Made by a program: the position numbers and the translations under genes. 37,885 bases of DNA from Defluviitaleaceae bacterium (GTDB lineage: Bacteria; Bacillota; Clostridia; Lachnospirales; WQUN01), in the NCBI GenBank assembly GCA_009787785.1, contig WQSR01000025.1, forward strand, positions 1-37,885, written 5' to 3'. The notes beneath the pieces are model-generated. The model worked only from the letters and a program-made list of their open reading frames with translations, made no database searches and was not told the origin of the DNA. Below are positions 24,406-31,623 of the stretch, piece by piece (the stretch's first letter is position 1; every line of letters begins with the position of its first letter).

Positions 24406-24647
24406 TAGAACATATACTCCTTCATTTCTTCCAACGGCTCGTCAAAATCATCCGGTATTTTTATTAACCCATCAAACTCGCCAATAGAAACAGGCTTGCC
24501 AAGAACCGGTTCAAGCAATAATCTCGGATTTTTCTTTGTAGGCACCGGTTCAAGGAATGTTATCACTACCTCATATTGTCCTTCAACATCAATTGGCTGA
24601 GTAGGCTTGAAATTAACGCCATCATAAATTGCTTTTACAGAATACAT
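24405..24647 (-). CDS. Antitoxin of a VapBC-type pair
   Basis: An 80-residue protein. The N-terminal strand-rich part (MYSVKAIYDGVNFKPTQPID) resembles AF2212-like or DUF104-type antitoxins, and the C-terminal acidic part (DFDEPLEEMKEYM) should bind the PIN toxin. The AGGAGG site six bases before ATG lies within the last codons of the phosphoesterase gene, which overlaps this start by 26 bases. It therefore belongs to a three-gene run, phosphoesterase-antitoxin-toxin. Autoregulation is expected from the family but no operator was seen; a promoter inside the phosphoesterase gene is possible. Confidence 0.85.
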   Translation of the reverse strand: MYSVKAIYDGVNFKPTQPIDVEGQYEVVITFLEPVPTKKNPRLLLEPVLGKPVSIGEFDGLIKIPDDFDEPLEEMKEYMF

Positions 24648-25623
24648 GTTTATCCTCCTTTACATCTACCAACAGAGCAATAAACCGCTCACCCGCTTCA
24701 TGCCATACAGCGTCGCTACAATTCCAGAGTCCGGCGTTATTTTCGTTTTTAGCCGTTGCGATTTCTTGGATAATATCCGCTAAAAGATGCGTATTACTAC
24801 TGCCAACCCGTAAATCGTGGATATTTAGTTCGCCTATGACGCTTGCTTTTTTATATAAATCCGATGACCTTGTATAAGCGATGACAGCCTCTATGTCGTA
24901 TTCAACCCTTTTTTCGATTACATTAAATCCGTTGCTTGTTACTTCTAAAATCGTATAGGCGGCTTTATTATTGCAATCAAAAGGCATCCCGCACGAACCG
25001 GGATTGATAATCAATTTGTCCCCACAGTATGCGTGCATTTGTATATGATTGTGGGCGTACATAATTATATTTGCGTCAACGCTCTGGATATACGGCGAAC
25101 AAATGTCTGAATTGATGAAATTGTGGTACGCAAGCAAAAATTCCTCACGGGTAAACGGTTTTTCTTCCATGGCTTGGCGATAAAGGACATTAGCACAAAA
25201 CTTATAAGGCAGATGGCGACCTGTCTGCGGGTCTTCACATATAGGCGAAACGTGTTTGGCATACACCAAAGCGTTGGGGCTTAGCCGGATATACATTTCA
25301 TCTTCCAAGCCGTGGAGATAATCATAACATTCCTGTGTCAACTCTCGAACGGAATGGTAAAGACCCCCGTCTCGGTCATTTATTGTTTCATCAGGACGTT
25401 CTTCTCTGAATTGTCCCATATGTTTTTCTTTGTTACCCCTAATCATGTACGCGTTTTCTATCTGCATTAATTCCCGCGTAACTTCATTGGGCCACGGAAA
25501 ATCATAAATGGCATAATCGCCCAAGAAAATAAAATTATCTACACGCGACCCACGCGCATCCTCCAATACCTTCATCAGTGCAGGGTAATTTCCGTGGATG
25601 TCCGCTATAATCGCTGTACGCAT
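24622..25623 (-). CDS. Metallophosphoesterase, calcineurin-like
   Basis: A 333-residue protein with the calcineurin-like metal site: DIHGN (Asp8, His10), FLGD (Asp36) and MYAHNHIQ near 215-222. The usual GNH(D/E) motif is GNKE (63-66), so the phosphate-binding histidine is replaced by Lys, an unusual change. The hydrolysed substrate is unknown; the fold occurs in nucleotidases, phosphodiesterases and YfcE-like proteins. The start at 25623 has an ideal AGGAGG four bases upstream, directly against the long hairpin 25635-25795. It overlaps the antitoxin gene by 26 bases, linking it to the toxin-antitoxin pair. The DNA is AT-richer than the carbohydrate genes on both sides. Confidence 0.88.
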   Translation of the reverse strand: MRTAIIADIHGNYPALMKVLEDARGSRVDNFIFLGDYAIYDFPWPNEVTRELMQIENAYMIRGNKEKHMGQFREERPDETINDRDGGLYHSVRELTQECYDYLHGLEDEMYIRLSPNALVYAKHVSPICEDPQTGRHLPYKFCANVLYRQAMEEKPFTREEFLLAYHNFINSDICSPYIQSVDANIIMYAHNHIQMHAYCGDKLIINPGSCGMPFDCNNKAAYTILEVTSNGFNVIEKRVEYDIEAVIAYTRSSDLYKKASVIGELNIHDLRVGSSNTHLLADIIQEIATAKNENNAGLWNCSDAVWHEAGERFIALLVDVKEDKHVFCKSNL

Positions 25624-25634
25624 TTTTCCTCCTG

Positions 25635-25795
25635 ATACTCCCCTGCGGTTGAAATCCGAGATGTCCTGCGGTCTTTGCACCACAATGCTTCGTCTGTTCC
25701 TCCTAGCGTGCCTCCCGGCACGCTTCGTCGGCACTTCCTCGCCTTGCGGCACAAATCCTCGCAATTCATCTCGGATTTCAACCGCAGGGGAGTAT
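25635..25795. repeat. Long hairpin with perfect 29-bp terminal arms
   Basis: 25635-25663 and 25767-25795 are perfect reverse complements over 29 bases. Inside, the arms pair only in blocks (GCG, CAA), and the tip is a perfect GCGTGCC (25706-25712) against GGCACGC with a TCCC loop. The words GCTTCGTC and CACTTCC occur in the same order in copy A (269-452), so a distant relationship is possible. The element ends one base before the ribosome-binding site of the phosphoesterase, so any messenger would carry it at its 5' end. It has the build of a miniature inverted-repeat transposable element; no duplicated target site was found. Confidence 0.65.
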
Positions 25796-25834
25796 GAACG
25801 CGTATTTCGTTATTTAACGTAGCCGAGGGGGGTA

Positions 25835-25925
25835 GAGGGGAGCTTCCACGCTTCACTGCGGGCGCAGACTTCGTTGCTTACGCAACTCGCCTTTGCCTCG
25901 CGTTCAGCGGGTAGCTCCCTCCCTC
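25835..25925. repeat. Imperfect hairpin downstream of the importer operon
   Basis: GAGGGGAGCT at the left (25835-25844) pairs with AGCTCCCTCCCTC at the right (25913-25925), followed inwards by GCT/AGC-type and GCG blocks and a tip GTTGC-TTAC-GCAAC near 25873-25886. It begins 34 bases past the stop of the permease gene at 25959, on the downstream side. No T-run follows on the minus strand, so a role as terminator is possible but not clear. The next hairpin, 25635-25795, lies 39 bases further on. No gene was seen in 25624-25958. Confidence 0.45.
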
Positions 25926-25958
25926 AATCTGCCGCGTTCAGCTGGCAGTGGTCGGTCG

Positions 25959-26804
25959 CTACCCCTTCAGCCCCGTTGTGGAAATCCCCTCCACCAGATA
26001 CCGCTGGAAGAAAATGAAAATCAGCACCGCCGGCACCAAGGATAGCACGCTCATGGCGAAGAAGGCACCCCAGTCCGTCACGGTGGTGGGGTCGGCGAAG
26101 ACCCGCAACGCCAGCGTCACCGGGAAAAGCCGCGGGTTGCCCTGGACATATAAAAGGGGCCCCATAAAGTCGTCCCACCGCCAGATGAAGGAGAACAGCC
26201 CCGCCGTCACCAAGGAGGGCACGGACAGGGGGATAATAATTTTGGCGTATATACCGTAGAAGGAACAGCCGTCGATTTTGGCGGATTCGTCCAGCTCCCG
26301 GGGGATGGCGTTCATGAAATTGGTCATGAGGAAGATGAAGAACGCGCCGCCAAAGAACGCGGGCACCACCAAAGGCAAGTACGTACCCACCCAGCCCAGG
26401 GAATGGAACCACAGATATTGGGGCACCATCAGCACCTGACCCGGCAACAACAGCGTCCCCAGCATAATGGCGAAGAGGATTTTACGCCCCGGATAGTTCC
26501 CCCGGGAGAAGCTGTAGGCAATCACCGACGACGAAAGCACCGCGCCGAAGGTGGAAACCAGCGCGTAGGCAAAGGAGTTGCCGAAGAAACGGGTAAATGT
26601 CCAGCGGCCGATGCCCGCCCAGCCCGTGGGATAGTTGGTGAAATCCCATTGGCTCGGCACCAGTCCCGCCCGGTGAAAGATTTGGTCGCTTACTTCAAAG
26701 GAGGACATGAGCATCCAAAGGAGGGGATACACCATAATAAAGCCGAAGCCCAGTACAATGGCGTGCTTGACCACGCTCCATATTTTGTTATGTCTTGTCA
26801 CCAT
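25959..26804 (-). CDS. Sugar ABC transporter permease (MalG/AraQ type)
   Basis: A 281-residue permease with six membrane segments. The cytoplasmic loop ELDESAKIDGCSFYGIY carries the EAA-type motif that contacts the ATPase, and the C terminus ends VEGISTTGLKG as in most MalG-type subunits. It is the third gene of a binding protein-permease-permease set and lies directly after the LacF-type permease (one base apart). No ATPase gene follows; these systems in Firmicutes often share a single MsmK-like ATPase. The gene ends before two hairpins. By context it imports oligosaccharides from pectin-type polymers. Confidence 0.93.
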   Translation of the reverse strand: MVTRHNKIWSVVKHAIVLGFGFIMVYPLLWMLMSSFEVSDQIFHRAGLVPSQWDFTNYPTGWAGIGRWTFTRFFGNSFAYALVSTFGAVLSSSVIAYSFSRGNYPGRKILFAIMLGTLLLPGQVLMVPQYLWFHSLGWVGTYLPLVVPAFFGGAFFIFLMTNFMNAIPRELDESAKIDGCSFYGIYAKIIIPLSVPSLVTAGLFSFIWRWDDFMGPLLYVQGNPRLFPVTLALRVFADPTTVTDWGAFFAMSVLSLVPAVLIFIFFQRYLVEGISTTGLKG

Positions 26805-27701
26805 TTACGAGAACCCCCCATCATAGACCCAGAACCGCCGCGTGCCGAAGAGGAGCCCCGTAATCAGCGCGAGGACGGATAGCATAAACCAGGCCAGCGC
26901 GGAGGAATATCCCGCGTTCCCCCATGCGAAGGTATGGTTGTACATATACAGCGCGAAAAAATTGGTGGTATTCAGCGGCCCGCCGCCGGTAATCAGGAAG
27001 GCGGAATTGAATGTCAGGAACCCGGCAATCGTCTGCATCATCAGGTTAAAGAAAATGGTGGGGGTTATCAGCGGTAACGTAATCTTGAAGAATCGCCGGG
27101 CACTGCTGGCCCCGTCGATGCTGGCGGCCTCGTAATAGGTCTCCGGTATCTGCTTCAGGCTGGCCAAAAAAATGAGCATGGCCGAGCCGAACTGCCACGC
27201 GGAGAGTAAAATCAGCACCCATATGGCCGTCCGGGTGTCCCCAATCCAGTTGAAGTTCCGGTTCAGGCCAAATACGCCCAAAATCGTATTAAATGTGCCC
27301 GTGGAAAAGAAGAGCCGCCGCCACAGTATGGCCACTGCCACACTTCCGCCCAGCATGGAGGGCAGGTAGTACATGGCCCGGTAAATGCCCATCATCTTGG
27401 TGGATTTGAAAAGCAGTATGGCGATGGCCAAGGCCACCACCAGGCGCAAGGGCACAGCGGCGAACACAAAATACAGTGTGGCGAACAGGGATTCGCGCAG
27501 GCGTTCGTCGGTGAGCATCCGCGTATAGTTTTCCAGCCCTATCCATTCCGGCGGGCGCAAAATATTGAACCGGGTGAAGGAGTAATACAGGGACATGCCC
27601 ATGGGCACGACAAGAAAGGCCAAAAACCCAATAATAAATGGCAACGCGAAAATAACGCCTGCCACGTTTTCTTTATAGATAAAACGCTTGATAGCGGTCA
27701 T
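26805..27701 (-). CDS. Sugar ABC transporter permease (LacF/UgpA type)
   Basis: A 298-residue permease with six membrane segments. YKENVAGVIFALPFIIGFL at the N terminus, the loop ETYYEAASIDGASSARRF (EAA motif) and the late FLITGGGPLNTTN are typical of the MalF/UgpA subunit of carbohydrate importers. It pairs with the permease immediately downstream. The binding-protein gene lies 200 bases upstream, with several hairpins in between, so expression of the permeases is probably lower than that of the binding protein. Confidence 0.93.
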   Translation of the reverse strand: MTAIKRFIYKENVAGVIFALPFIIGFLAFLVVPMGMSLYYSFTRFNILRPPEWIGLENYTRMLTDERLRESLFATLYFVFAAVPLRLVVALAIAILLFKSTKMMGIYRAMYYLPSMLGGSVAVAILWRRLFFSTGTFNTILGVFGLNRNFNWIGDTRTAIWVLILLSAWQFGSAMLIFLASLKQIPETYYEAASIDGASSARRFFKITLPLITPTIFFNLMMQTIAGFLTFNSAFLITGGGPLNTTNFFALYMYNHTFAWGNAGYSSALAWFMLSVLALITGLLFGTRRFWVYDGGFS

Positions 27702-27740
27702 ATGGTTTGCCCCTTTATGTTAATTGCAAAAACTTCAAAT

Positions 27741-27880
27741 TGAAGCCCGCATACGCGGGCTTCAAAGTTAAACATCACATGAGCGTGTGAAAAATATTAA
27801 GTTTTTGGTCGCGCTTTTTACAAAAAGCGCGTGGGGTTCGGGGCAACGCCCCGAGGTTTCAGCGGGGCAACGCCCCGAGG
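27741..27880 (-). promoter_or_regulatory. Intercistronic hairpin cluster between binding protein and permeases
   Basis: Three kinds of hairpin fill this gap. 27839-27853 and 27863-27877 are two identical copies of CGGGGCAACGCCCCG. 27810-27831 is a CGCGCTTTTT/AAAAAGCGCG stem. 27741-27766 is a TTGAAGCCCGC stem with ATAC loop, followed on the minus strand by a T-rich tail. Such arrays between a binding-protein gene and its permeases are known to stop part of transcription or to protect the upstream messenger, which gives more binding protein than permease. The duplicated unit may be a short repeat of the genome. Confidence 0.6.
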
Positions 27881-27901
27881 TCTTATCTTTAATCCTTTGA
27901 C

Positions 27902-29218
27902 TTACCGAACAGTCGCGTTGCCGAAAGCGAAGAATGCTTCTGCGGCTTCCTGTGGCGTCATGGCACCGGTGGCTACCAGGTCGGTGATGCGCACCAACTC
28001 ACCGTTGGTGCCTACTACCTCGGCGGCACCCTCGGGGCGTCCGGCGAAGAAGGGGCTGGAGTTACCGTCATTGGTCCAGGCTACGTGGGCGGCCTGACGC
28101 TGTGCGGGTACTGCCAATATCGGGTCAATGGCACGTGCAATCACGGGGTTGATGGCCACGCCACGGTCGCCGCCCATGATGGTGTAGGCTTCAACGGAGT
28201 TGATGAACCAGTTCAAAAATTCCGCCGAGGCGTCCAGGTCATCGGCCTGGGTGGTGATGGCCAGGAACATGGTGGAACGGCCGAAGCTGGCGCGTTGCGG
28301 ATTGTTGGACGGGAAGGAGGTCATACCGATTTCCATCCAGTCGGGGGCGTCGTTCAACTGGCCCGTAAGCATGTTGGACCAAATGGGGTCGTTCCACTGG
28401 CGCATGTTGGCAAATTCACGCTCGTCGCCGGGGGGATACCATAAGGGGGTCATTTCCGCGCCTTCGCGGCCGGCAAGATGTTCGGGGCGGATATGCCAGC
28501 CCTCTTCAATGCCCATGGCGATGACTTGGAAAAATTCTACATAGTTGGCGGGAGAACCACCCATACGGGGGGTGGGGCCGCTGAAATCAAAGAGGTTCAC
28601 GCCCTGGGCGCGAAGATGAATTTCCAGTTGAATGGAGGGGTCTGCGCCAATCCAGTTGGTGCGTACGCCACTGCGGGCGTAGATTTCACGGCTCAGGTCA
28701 ATAAATTGGTCAAGGGTCATGTTCAAGGGCGCGGAAAGACCCAGCTCACGCAACAAGGTGGCGTTGTAGGTCATGGCGGTTACGTTCATGCCCGTGGGGA
28801 TGGCGTAAATGCCGCTACTTCCCGGTACCATGCCCGCTTCCAGTGCCATCTGCGGGATGTTGGTCACATCCAGCCGGCCGTCGGCAATCAAAGGACGCAG
28901 GTCTTGCAACAACCCGGCGGCCTGAAACTCAATCATGCGGCCAGTATCCTGTTGCATCACACAGGGCAAATCTCCTGCGGCGGCGCGGGTCAGCATCATT
29001 TCCCAGTACTCGCCCCAGGAGGCGATGACCGGCTCGATGTAATCCACATTGTCGCTTCCCTCTACAAACAGGTCAATAATGCGCTGTGTCTGCTCGGCAC
29101 GGCCATCTCCGCCCCACCAGCCAAACACAATTTCCGTGTCGCTACGGCCGCAGGAGGTCATGAATCCCACAGCCGCCAACATAAGTACGGCTAAACATAG
29201 TGCAATGACTCTCTTCAT
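27902..29218 (-). CDS. Sugar-binding lipoprotein of an ABC importer
   Basis: A 438-residue lipoprotein: signal peptide and lipobox (FMTSC, Cys about 23), then the type-1 binding-protein fold with EIVFGWWGGDGRAEQT, LPCVMQQDTGRMIEFQ, AIPTGMNVTAMTYN and a C-terminal region rich in aromatic residues. It is encoded first in the operon with both permeases. GGGAG precedes the ATG at 29218, and a strong promoter sits at 29290-29319. By position in the pectin locus it probably binds rhamnogalacturonan or galactan oligosaccharides, but the ligand cannot be read from the sequence. Confidence 0.92.
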   Translation of the reverse strand: MKRVIALCLAVLMLAAVGFMTSCGRSDTEIVFGWWGGDGRAEQTQRIIDLFVEGSDNVDYIEPVIASWGEYWEMMLTRAAAGDLPCVMQQDTGRMIEFQAAGLLQDLRPLIADGRLDVTNIPQMALEAGMVPGSSGIYAIPTGMNVTAMTYNATLLRELGLSAPLNMTLDQFIDLSREIYARSGVRTNWIGADPSIQLEIHLRAQGVNLFDFSGPTPRMGGSPANYVEFFQVIAMGIEEGWHIRPEHLAGREGAEMTPLWYPPGDEREFANMRQWNDPIWSNMLTGQLNDAPDWMEIGMTSFPSNNPQRASFGRSTMFLAITTQADDLDASAEFLNWFINSVEAYTIMGGDRGVAINPVIARAIDPILAVPAQRQAAHVAWTNDGNSSPFFAGRPEGAAEVVGTNGELVRITDLVATGAMTPQEAAEAFFAFGNATVR

Positions 29219-29289
29219 TTTGAAATTGCTCCCTTCAGGAATTTTCACAGATTTATCCACGCGCAATAGGGCATGAATCATACACTTTG

Positions 29290-29319
29290 ATTATATTATA
29301 TGGTTTTTGTGCTTGTCAA
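29290..29319 (-). promoter_or_regulatory. Strong promoter of the sugar importer operon
   Basis: On the minus strand, TTGACA (29314-29319) and TATAAT (29290-29295) are consensus boxes separated by 18 bases, about 70 bases before the binding-protein start. It lies between the stop of the propeller gene and the importer operon, so the importer has its own promoter. A near-consensus promoter suggests high basal strength that would need a repressor; no clear operator or cre site was identified. Confidence 0.7.
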
Positions 29320-29351
29320 TATAACTATTACAATTATGTTACGAAGCCAAT

Positions 29352-30617
29352 TCACCCCACCCTTTCATCGCCGGGATAAAGGGTGGCCATATAGAGGCGT
29401 TTGGGCTGGGGCTTGGGGGGGTGCTTGGGCAGATTGTGCAAGTCCCGCTCCACCGAGGAGAAAATGTAGATATGCTCCGGGTCGAAAATCACCACATCCT
29501 CCCGGGCATCACCGAATATAGGCCCGTGTACCACATAGCCCTCCACCGGGAAAACCGCCACCGGCTTCATGTCCCCGTCATAGAGGGTGGGCAATATCCC
29601 GCCGCCGCGCCGGTAGGCCAGAATATAATCCTGGCCGGTATTGTCCCAGTTGCGCATGGTTTCGATGATGGTAAGCCAGCCGGGGGTGACGCGGTCTTCC
29701 TTCCACAGGAGCTGGGCCTTATTGTCCAGCAGGAAAATGGCGTCCTTGGGCTGGGGCGCACCGGCTTTGATTTCCCCCTGGTCCCCCCGGACGATTCTGT
29801 CCAGGCAAGCAATTTGCATTTCCGGCGCGTCGGCACGAAATTTCCCCACGGCGATGTGCTGGGTTTCCACGGCGTCGTCATAGCGGGCGATTTCCCTTCC
29901 TTCATTAGAATAGATGCCCGTGGTACTGCCGCCAATCACAAACTGCCGCTCTCCGTCACCCCACAAATCCGCCACGAAAATACAATCGGCGTGGCCCGTT
30001 TGCGCCACGCGCCACAGCACCTTGCCATCGCGGTCCAGCAAATCATAGCCCGCCAGTATTTCGTCATAGCCGTCGCCGTTGATGTCAAAGGGGTAGGGGA
30101 AATGGCCCAGGTTGCCCTCATGGGCCCACCTGACGGTGAAGTCGTGATTCATGGCCCACATCCTGCGGTAGCGGTCCTTGAGAATCACATTCTTAGGCTT
30201 GTCCGCGCCGTCGAGGTTAGCCAAAATAATACAATCGTGGGCGTATTCGCCGGGCAAATCATACTCCGCCTTCAGCCGGCCGCTCCTGCCCTCCAGCACC
30301 CGAAATTTCCCCTCCATCACGCACAGCACCTCGTTCTCCCCGTCGCCGTCGATGTCATAAATCTGGGCGGGGAAATCCGAGCCCGTCTTGCCCATCTCCC
30401 GCATGGGTCTGCCCACGCGCCACAGCTCCCGCCCATGCACATCCACAGCAGAAATACAAGTAAGCTGATGGGGAACAAAGCGGTCGTCTATCTCGCTGTC
30501 GGCCTGGAGGAGGAGCATCTCCAAAATGCCGTCGTTATTCAAGTCCCCCAGCAAAATCCGGTTGGAATGAGGCCACACGGCCTTGCTGATTTTTGATACT
30601 AAATAAGGAGCGTTCAT
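29352..30617 (-). CDS. Cytoplasmic FG-GAP/VCBS-like beta-propeller, possible rhamnogalacturonan lyase relative
   Basis: The protein has 421 residues, with ATG at 30617 after a perfect GGAGG. It has no signal peptide. Calcium-type loops recur about every 50-60 residues: DLNNDGILE, DIDGDGENE, DINGDGYDE. Other repeats end in LW(R/K) strands (RELWRVG, KVLWRVA, QLLWKED), the arrangement of a beta-propeller. PL11 rhamnogalacturonan lyases are large eight-bladed propellers with such loops, and one is encoded in this window, so this may be a shorter, diverged lyase or binding protein. I could not identify catalytic residues. Being intracellular, it should act on imported oligosaccharides. It lies between the importer operon and the Fic gene. 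Confidence 0.75.
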   Translation of the reverse strand: MNAPYLVSKISKAVWPHSNRILLGDLNNDGILEMLLLQADSEIDDRFVPHQLTCISAVDVHGRELWRVGRPMREMGKTGSDFPAQIYDIDGDGENEVLCVMEGKFRVLEGRSGRLKAEYDLPGEYAHDCIILANLDGADKPKNVILKDRYRRMWAMNHDFTVRWAHEGNLGHFPYPFDINGDGYDEILAGYDLLDRDGKVLWRVAQTGHADCIFVADLWGDGERQFVIGGSTTGIYSNEGREIARYDDAVETQHIAVGKFRADAPEMQIACLDRIVRGDQGEIKAGAPQPKDAIFLLDNKAQLLWKEDRVTPGWLTIIETMRNWDNTGQDYILAYRRGGGILPTLYDGDMKPVAVFPVEGYVVHGPIFGDAREDVVIFDPEHIYIFSSVERDLHNLPKHPPKPQPKRLYMATLYPGDERVG

Positions 30618-30651
30618 GTTTTTCCTCCGCTTGTAGTTATTGCGGGACGGC

Positions 30652-31419
30652 TTAGGTACTCTGGGCAAGCCGCTCCGCTTCTTCTATCATGCCGATATAG
30701 CGATTCAATTCATAGGTCACATACCCTGCCATAAGTTCAATCATTTTTGTGGGGTCGTCATTATTTTCGCGGTAATGGTTGAAGCATTCATAATATTTTT
30801 GCCTGTCGGCAAACATGATGTTAATAGGCGGGTAGCCTTCCTTCATTAAATCAAAGTTGAGAAGCAACCTGCCCACGCGCCCATTGCCATCAATGAAGGG
30901 GTGGATGGTTTCAAATTTCAAGTGAAACAACGCAACCCGCTCAATTACATGGAGCCGTTGCATAGCTGTATCATACTCGGCCATCAATTGTTCCATTTTA
31001 ATCGGCACATCATAAGGCTGGCACGGCGTAAACGGGCCAACCCTAACAGGCAAGCCCCTGTATTTCCCACGCTCCGATTGTACATTTAATAAGACGAGGG
31101 CGTGAATTTCCTTTATATTTTTTTCATTGAGCGGGCCTTCGCTTTTTACTAGCTCCTCAATGAAGTAATACGCATCCCTGTGGCCGATAGCATCTAAGTG
31201 GTGCGCCAATGGCTTGCCGTGAATGGTTACACCTTCCTTGAGTATAATGTGGGTTTCGTCAAGGGTTAAAGTGCTTCCTTCAATGGCGTTGGAATGATAG
31301 GTGTAATCAATCATAAAATCTTCAGACAATCGCCGAACATTTGCAGGGGATAATGGGCGGAAGCTCTTTAACTTGCTGTGTAGGCAATCAATTTCCGCAA
31401 AGTCAATTTTGTTAGCCAT
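30652..31419 (-). CDS. Fic family protein with N-terminal inhibitory helix
   Basis: A 255-residue Fic-domain protein. The catalytic loop HPFIDGNGRVGR (173-184) is complete, with His173 as catalytic base, so AMP transfer to a target hydroxyl is likely. SNAIEG (43-48) is the class II inhibitory motif ([S/T]xxxE[G/N]), with Glu47 expected to block productive ATP binding until relieved. The C-terminal helices could bind DNA or targets. The start has GGAGGTGAT, a nearly perfect anti-16S match. It lies 35 bases upstream of the propeller gene and may be cotranscribed. The DNA is AT-richer than the carbohydrate genes. Confidence 0.92.
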   Translation of the reverse strand: MANKIDFAEIDCLHSKLKSFRPLSPANVRRLSEDFMIDYTYHSNAIEGSTLTLDETHIILKEGVTIHGKPLAHHLDAIGHRDAYYFIEELVKSEGPLNEKNIKEIHALVLLNVQSERGKYRGLPVRVGPFTPCQPYDVPIKMEQLMAEYDTAMQRLHVIERVALFHLKFETIHPFIDGNGRVGRLLLNFDLMKEGYPPINIMFADRQKYYECFNHYRENNDDPTKMIELMAGYVTYELNRYIGMIEEAERLAQST

Positions 31420-31532
31420 ATAGCATCACCTCCGAGAAAGGACAAACCCCGGTAACATTTCTGTTCGTTCGCGCAGTGCGAAGCACAGTTTATCGCTTAC
31501 ATTTTGTATTGCGCTACTTTACGATAATACGC

Positions 31533-31576
31533 AAAAAAAGAAAAGCCCACAGCCGATTATTGCATTAGCCATGGGC
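31533..31576 (-). terminator. Terminator of the NPCBM protein gene
   Basis: On the minus strand GCCCATGGC (31568-31576) pairs with GCTGTGGGC (31545-31553) with two G-T pairs, followed by a T-rich run complementary to 31533-31544. It lies about 50 bases after the stop of the secreted NPCBM protein and before the Fic gene. The region 31420-31532 is otherwise AT-rich; a promoter for the Fic gene is likely there but none is clear. Confidence 0.7.
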
Positions 31577-31623
31577 GGTTTTATTTTTGGAAAAATGGGG
31601 TTAAAAGGACATCAGTAATAATT

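Noticed and set aside
25605..25856. ORFs running through the hairpin 25635-25795
   Set aside because: They are products of the inverted repeat; the phosphoesterase start at 25623 has the real ribosome-binding site.
27839..27877. CRISPR repeats
   Set aside because: Only two short self-complementary units separated by about nine bases; no array.
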